Positions 6,174 through 7,731 of a DNA stretch of 7,731 bases are shown here, one piece after another. The position numbers were made by a program, and so were the translations under genes. Within the stretch, counting starts at the first letter, position 1, and each line of letters opens with the position of its first letter. The stretch comes from Promethearchaeota archaeon (GTDB lineage Archaea > Asgardarchaeota > Lokiarchaeia > Sigynarchaeales > SOKP01), in contig WJIN01000072.1 in NCBI GenBank assembly GCA_014730295.1, positions 1 to 7,731 on the forward strand, read 5' to 3'. The notes below the pieces were generated by a model, which was not told the origin of the DNA, searched no databases, and saw nothing but the letters and a program-made list of their open reading frames with translations.

Positions 6174-6527
6174 ATGGAACCAATAGGAATAGTATTTCTG
6201 TTTAATATGGATGAGGGAAACCCAAAGGAAGTCTCAGAGGAGTTTAGTGAACATTTTCCGAGTGTGACAGAAAACTTAGTAAGAGAAAACTTGCTCGAGT
6301 TAGCTCAATTAAAAAAGATTATCGATAATAAGAAAATATATTGGGGAGGCATCAAGAAAGATTTTGAAAAAGTCATACAAAACACCGACATGATCGGGGA
6401 TCTCGCATGGCAGGTATTCAAAAAACATACTGAGATCGAAGCCTCCGAGGATGTGCGCTGTTTGATTTATGATGGTGAACAGGCACCTTGGGATTTTACT
6501 TTAATGAGCTGTGTGCTGTATAAATGA
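6174..6527 (+). CDS. Hypothetical small soluble protein, 117 residues
   Basis: I do not recognise this protein. It starts with a hydrophobic beta-like strand (IGIVFLF, residues 4-10), followed by an acidic and helical stretch (about 18-50) and a lysine-rich centre (47-68). A helix comes next (about 72-84). The C-terminus, VRCLIYDGEQAPWDFTLMSCVLYK (split as 94-100, 101-107 and 108-117), looks like two further strands around an APWDF turn. There is no signal peptide, membrane helix or cysteine metal motif; only two cysteines (96 and 113) are present. The overall alpha/beta pattern could be a small ferredoxin-like or dimeric ligand-binding fold, which is a guess. Its reality is supported by its own ribosome site, an upstream TATA-like element, a T-run after the stop, and the lack of a competing frame. 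It is divergent from the crotonase and convergent with the small membrane protein, so it is probably a single-gene transcript. Confidence 0.75.
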   Translation: MEPIGIVFLFNMDEGNPKEVSEEFSEHFPSVTENLVRENLLELAQLKKIIDNKKIYWGGIKKDFEKVIQNTDMIGDLAWQVFKKHTEIEASEDVRCLIYDGEQAPWDFTLMSCVLYK

Positions 6528-6549
6528 AGGTTAGAATAAAATTTTCATC

Positions 6550-6556
6550 TTTTTTT
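6550..6556 (+). terminator. T-run terminator after the small orphan gene
   Basis: Seven consecutive T residues lie about 22 bp after the stop codon at 6525-6527, inside a longer T-rich tract (6541-6561). Archaeal RNA polymerase stops at such oligo-T tracts without needing a hairpin. Confidence 0.5.
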
Positions 6557-6621
6557 AATTTAGATTATCATTATAAGAATTTAACCCATCTAGTATTGAT
6601 GAAATAATAAAAATATAAATG

Positions 6622-6635
6622 AAAAAAAGAAAAAA
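6622..6635 (-). terminator. T-rich terminator after the small membrane protein gene
   Basis: On the minus strand this tract reads as two T-runs (TTTTTT and TTTTTTT) separated by one C, beginning about 13 bp after the stop at 6649. It fits an archaeal oligo-T terminator. Between it and the stop lies a tandem pair of AAATTTGA octamers (6633-6648), probably a low-complexity accident. Confidence 0.5.
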
Positions 6636-6648
6636 TTTGAAAATTTGA

Positions 6649-7158
6649 TTAATCGTACATAACGGAACCGATAATAGAAAGAATTATTGCGATGACTGCC
6701 ATAAAAAAACCTATCCATAGACTCCAGCTCCAAGGATCAAGGCTACCAAAAAATACAATATACTCTTCACCCGTCAAAAAACTAAGGCCTGATAAAATAG
6801 AATCATAATCCTCAATACTGCCTAATCCTATTAAAAATAGAGCTACACCTCCAATCATAAGAAATGACCCTAAAAATCCATATGCTTTACTGTCTTTGAA
6901 TAAGGGTATTAAAACACATATAGATCCTACTATAAAAAGGATTGGTCCAAGGATCCCGTAAAATCCTAAAATAGAATCTAAAATATCATCGCTGGTGCTA
7001 TAGGTCCCAAAGGCACTCATATGAGAATTTAAAAAGGGACCGTCTACTTGCCACCATGCACCCAAGGTAGGTTCGATGAAATAAGCAAGAATGCTAAACA
7101 AACCCAATAATCCACCAATAACTAATAGAATTTTGGCAGTTCCACTATTTTTAGCCAA
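6649..7158 (-). CDS. Small four-helix membrane protein, unknown function
   Basis: A 169-residue integral membrane protein with four predicted helices at about residues 9-27, 63-87, 92-113 and 144-166. Both termini probably lie in the cytoplasm, judging by lysines at 3, 9, 88 and 91. Two outer loops stand out: residues 28-62, with a WW pair and several Ser/Thr/Asp, and 114-143, rich in acidic and aromatic residues. The translation start is a TTG at 7158: an in-frame TGA lies 9 nt upstream and the next ATG is only at residue 47, inside the first loop, so TTG is the only start that keeps helix 1. No clear Shine-Dalgarno motif precedes it. Minus-strand TATA-like elements lie at about 7218-7227 (TTAATATATC). 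I recognise no family; small four-helix proteins like this are common and unassigned in archaeal genomes. It follows the next minus-strand gene by 89-90 bp. Confidence 0.8.
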   Translation of the reverse strand: MAKNSGTAKILLVIGGLLGLFSILAYFIEPTLGAWWQVDGPFLNSHMSAFGTYSTSDDILDSILGFYGILGPILFIVGSICVLIPLFKDSKAYGFLGSFLMIGGVALFLIGLGSIEDYDSILSGLSFLTGEEYIVFFGSLDPWSWSLWIGFFMAVIAIILSIIGSVMYD

Positions 7159-7247
7159 TTTTAATCAACTATTATAATCATTCAATCAATTTGGATTATA
7201 GTATCTAAATTAATAATAGATATATTAAGATTATTTTTTTTAAATAT

Positions 7248-7731
7248 TTATTGATGATCATTATCGAAAAGGTTTTTTGATTCGCTAATAAAATGGTCGT
7301 CGCAGAGATCATATTTTCCATTTTCAGTGATTCCATCAAGAATTGTTTCTAAAAGATCTACCGCATATAAAATATGAATCCTTTCAAGCTTTTCCAAAAT
7401 GAAATGGAGCAATGATTTACTCTTTTCTTGTTTAATTGCACGTGTGATATAAATGTTGAAGATGTCACGAATTAGCGAATCGTCAAATCCGTGTTCTTGT
7501 AAGGTAAATATGTTATTGACGAAGGACGAAAATAATGGATTTTTGAGGTCGGCGAGCTTTAACTCAAAAAAGGTGTCCATCCAATCTTCTAAAAACTCTT
7601 CGGTAAAATCAAGGGTATATACCATGCTAAAATGCGAATTAAGATATCGAATCACGGGAATAAAGTCTTCTTTACGATACAAAAGATTTACCGCATAATA
7701 ATCCATATCCTTAAGAAATTCCTTTATCGCT
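7248..7731 (-). CDS. Hypothetical all-helical protein, 5' end probably beyond the window
   Basis: The frame ends at a TAA at 7248 and has an ATG at 7706 giving 152 residues, but it stays open to the window edge, adding at least eight codons that read AIKEFLKD. These continue the same amphipathic helical style, so the true start is likely upstream and this is probably the C-terminal part of a longer protein. The AAGGAT before the ATG at 7706 sits only a nucleotide or two away, too close for a good ribosome site. The visible part is rich in Leu, Ile, Phe, Asp, Glu and Lys and looks like a row of amphipathic helices with no glycine-rich loop, metal motif, signal peptide or membrane helix. A helical-repeat (HEAT/TPR-like) protein is possible but no repeat unit was confirmed. 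Function unknown. Confidence 0.65.
   Translation of the reverse strand, partial: AIKEFLKDMDYYAVNLLYRKEDFIPVIRYLNSHFSMVYTLDFTEEFLEDWMDTFFELKLADLKNPLFSSFVNNIFTLQEHGFDDSLIRDIFNIYITRAIKQEKSKSLLHFILEKLERIHILYAVDLLETILDGITENGKYDLCDDHFISESKNLFDNDHQ

Noticed and set aside
6633..6648. Tandem AAATTTGA repeat as a functional repeat
   Set aside because: There are only two 8-bp copies in a low-complexity A/T tract at a terminator.
7241..7250. Palindrome TAAATATTTA at the stop of the right-edge gene
   Set aside because: It is a pure A/T palindrome of 10 bp in AT-rich DNA and is expected by chance.
7453..7698. Plus-strand 81-codon frame
   Set aside because: It is antisense to the right-edge helical gene, serine-rich, and has no ribosome site or recognisable domain.
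1..7731. CRISPR array, tRNA, rRNA, insertion sequence or defence system
   Set aside because: I saw no regularly spaced repeats, cloverleaf-like segments, transposase motifs, or nuclease/toxin domains on either strand.

Overview
This AT-rich window looks archaeal. Several gene starts are preceded by TATA-box-like octamers (TTTATATA, TTATAAATA) rather than bacterial -35/-10 pairs. Shine-Dalgarno motifs are weak or absent at most starts, AGA/ATA/AAA codons are frequent, and a paired GlcD-type flavoprotein and HdrD-type iron-sulfur protein is common in archaea. A low-GC Asgard-type (Lokiarchaeia-like) archaeon is my best guess, made from general style only. There is no rRNA, tRNA or ribosomal protein to test it.

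Layout: (1) 1-1224, minus strand, a major facilitator superfamily transporter that runs off the left edge. (2) 1225-1431, a 207-bp divergent promoter region with TATA boxes pointing both ways, a perfect inverted repeat TTGATC-TT-GATCAA, a second half-site three helical turns away, and another inverted repeat in the leader of the plus-strand gene. (3) 1432-4174, plus strand, an FAD-linked dehydrogenase overlapping by 20 bp a protein with two CCG domains and two predicted [4Fe-4S] clusters. (4) 4254-5054, plus strand, an acetoacetate-decarboxylase-like protein. (5) 5107-5955, minus strand, an enoyl-CoA hydratase/isomerase family protein convergent with it. (6) 6174-6527, plus strand, a small soluble orphan protein. 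(7) 6649-7158, minus strand, a small four-helix membrane protein with a TTG start. (8) 7248-7731, minus strand, an all-helical hypothetical protein that probably continues past the right edge. No gap between genes exceeds about 220 bp.

How the genes may work together (inference): the transporter resembles carboxylate/aromatic-acid symporters. The flavoprotein/Fe-S pair should oxidise a 2-hydroxyacid-like compound and pass electrons through iron-sulfur clusters to an unknown acceptor, possibly a quinone or thiol/disulfide. The decarboxylase-like enzyme has the Schiff-base lysine pair but lacks other catalytic residues of true acetoacetate decarboxylase, so it may act on a different oxo-acid. 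The crotonase could process a resulting CoA ester. The substrate cannot be read from the sequence. The right third of the window (6174-7731) shows no functional link to this set.

No CRISPR array, insertion sequence, RNA gene or clear mobile element was seen. The main points of interest are the regulated-looking divergent region, a CxxCH motif in the flavoprotein, the altered active site of the decarboxylase-like protein, and the unassigned pathway these genes may form.
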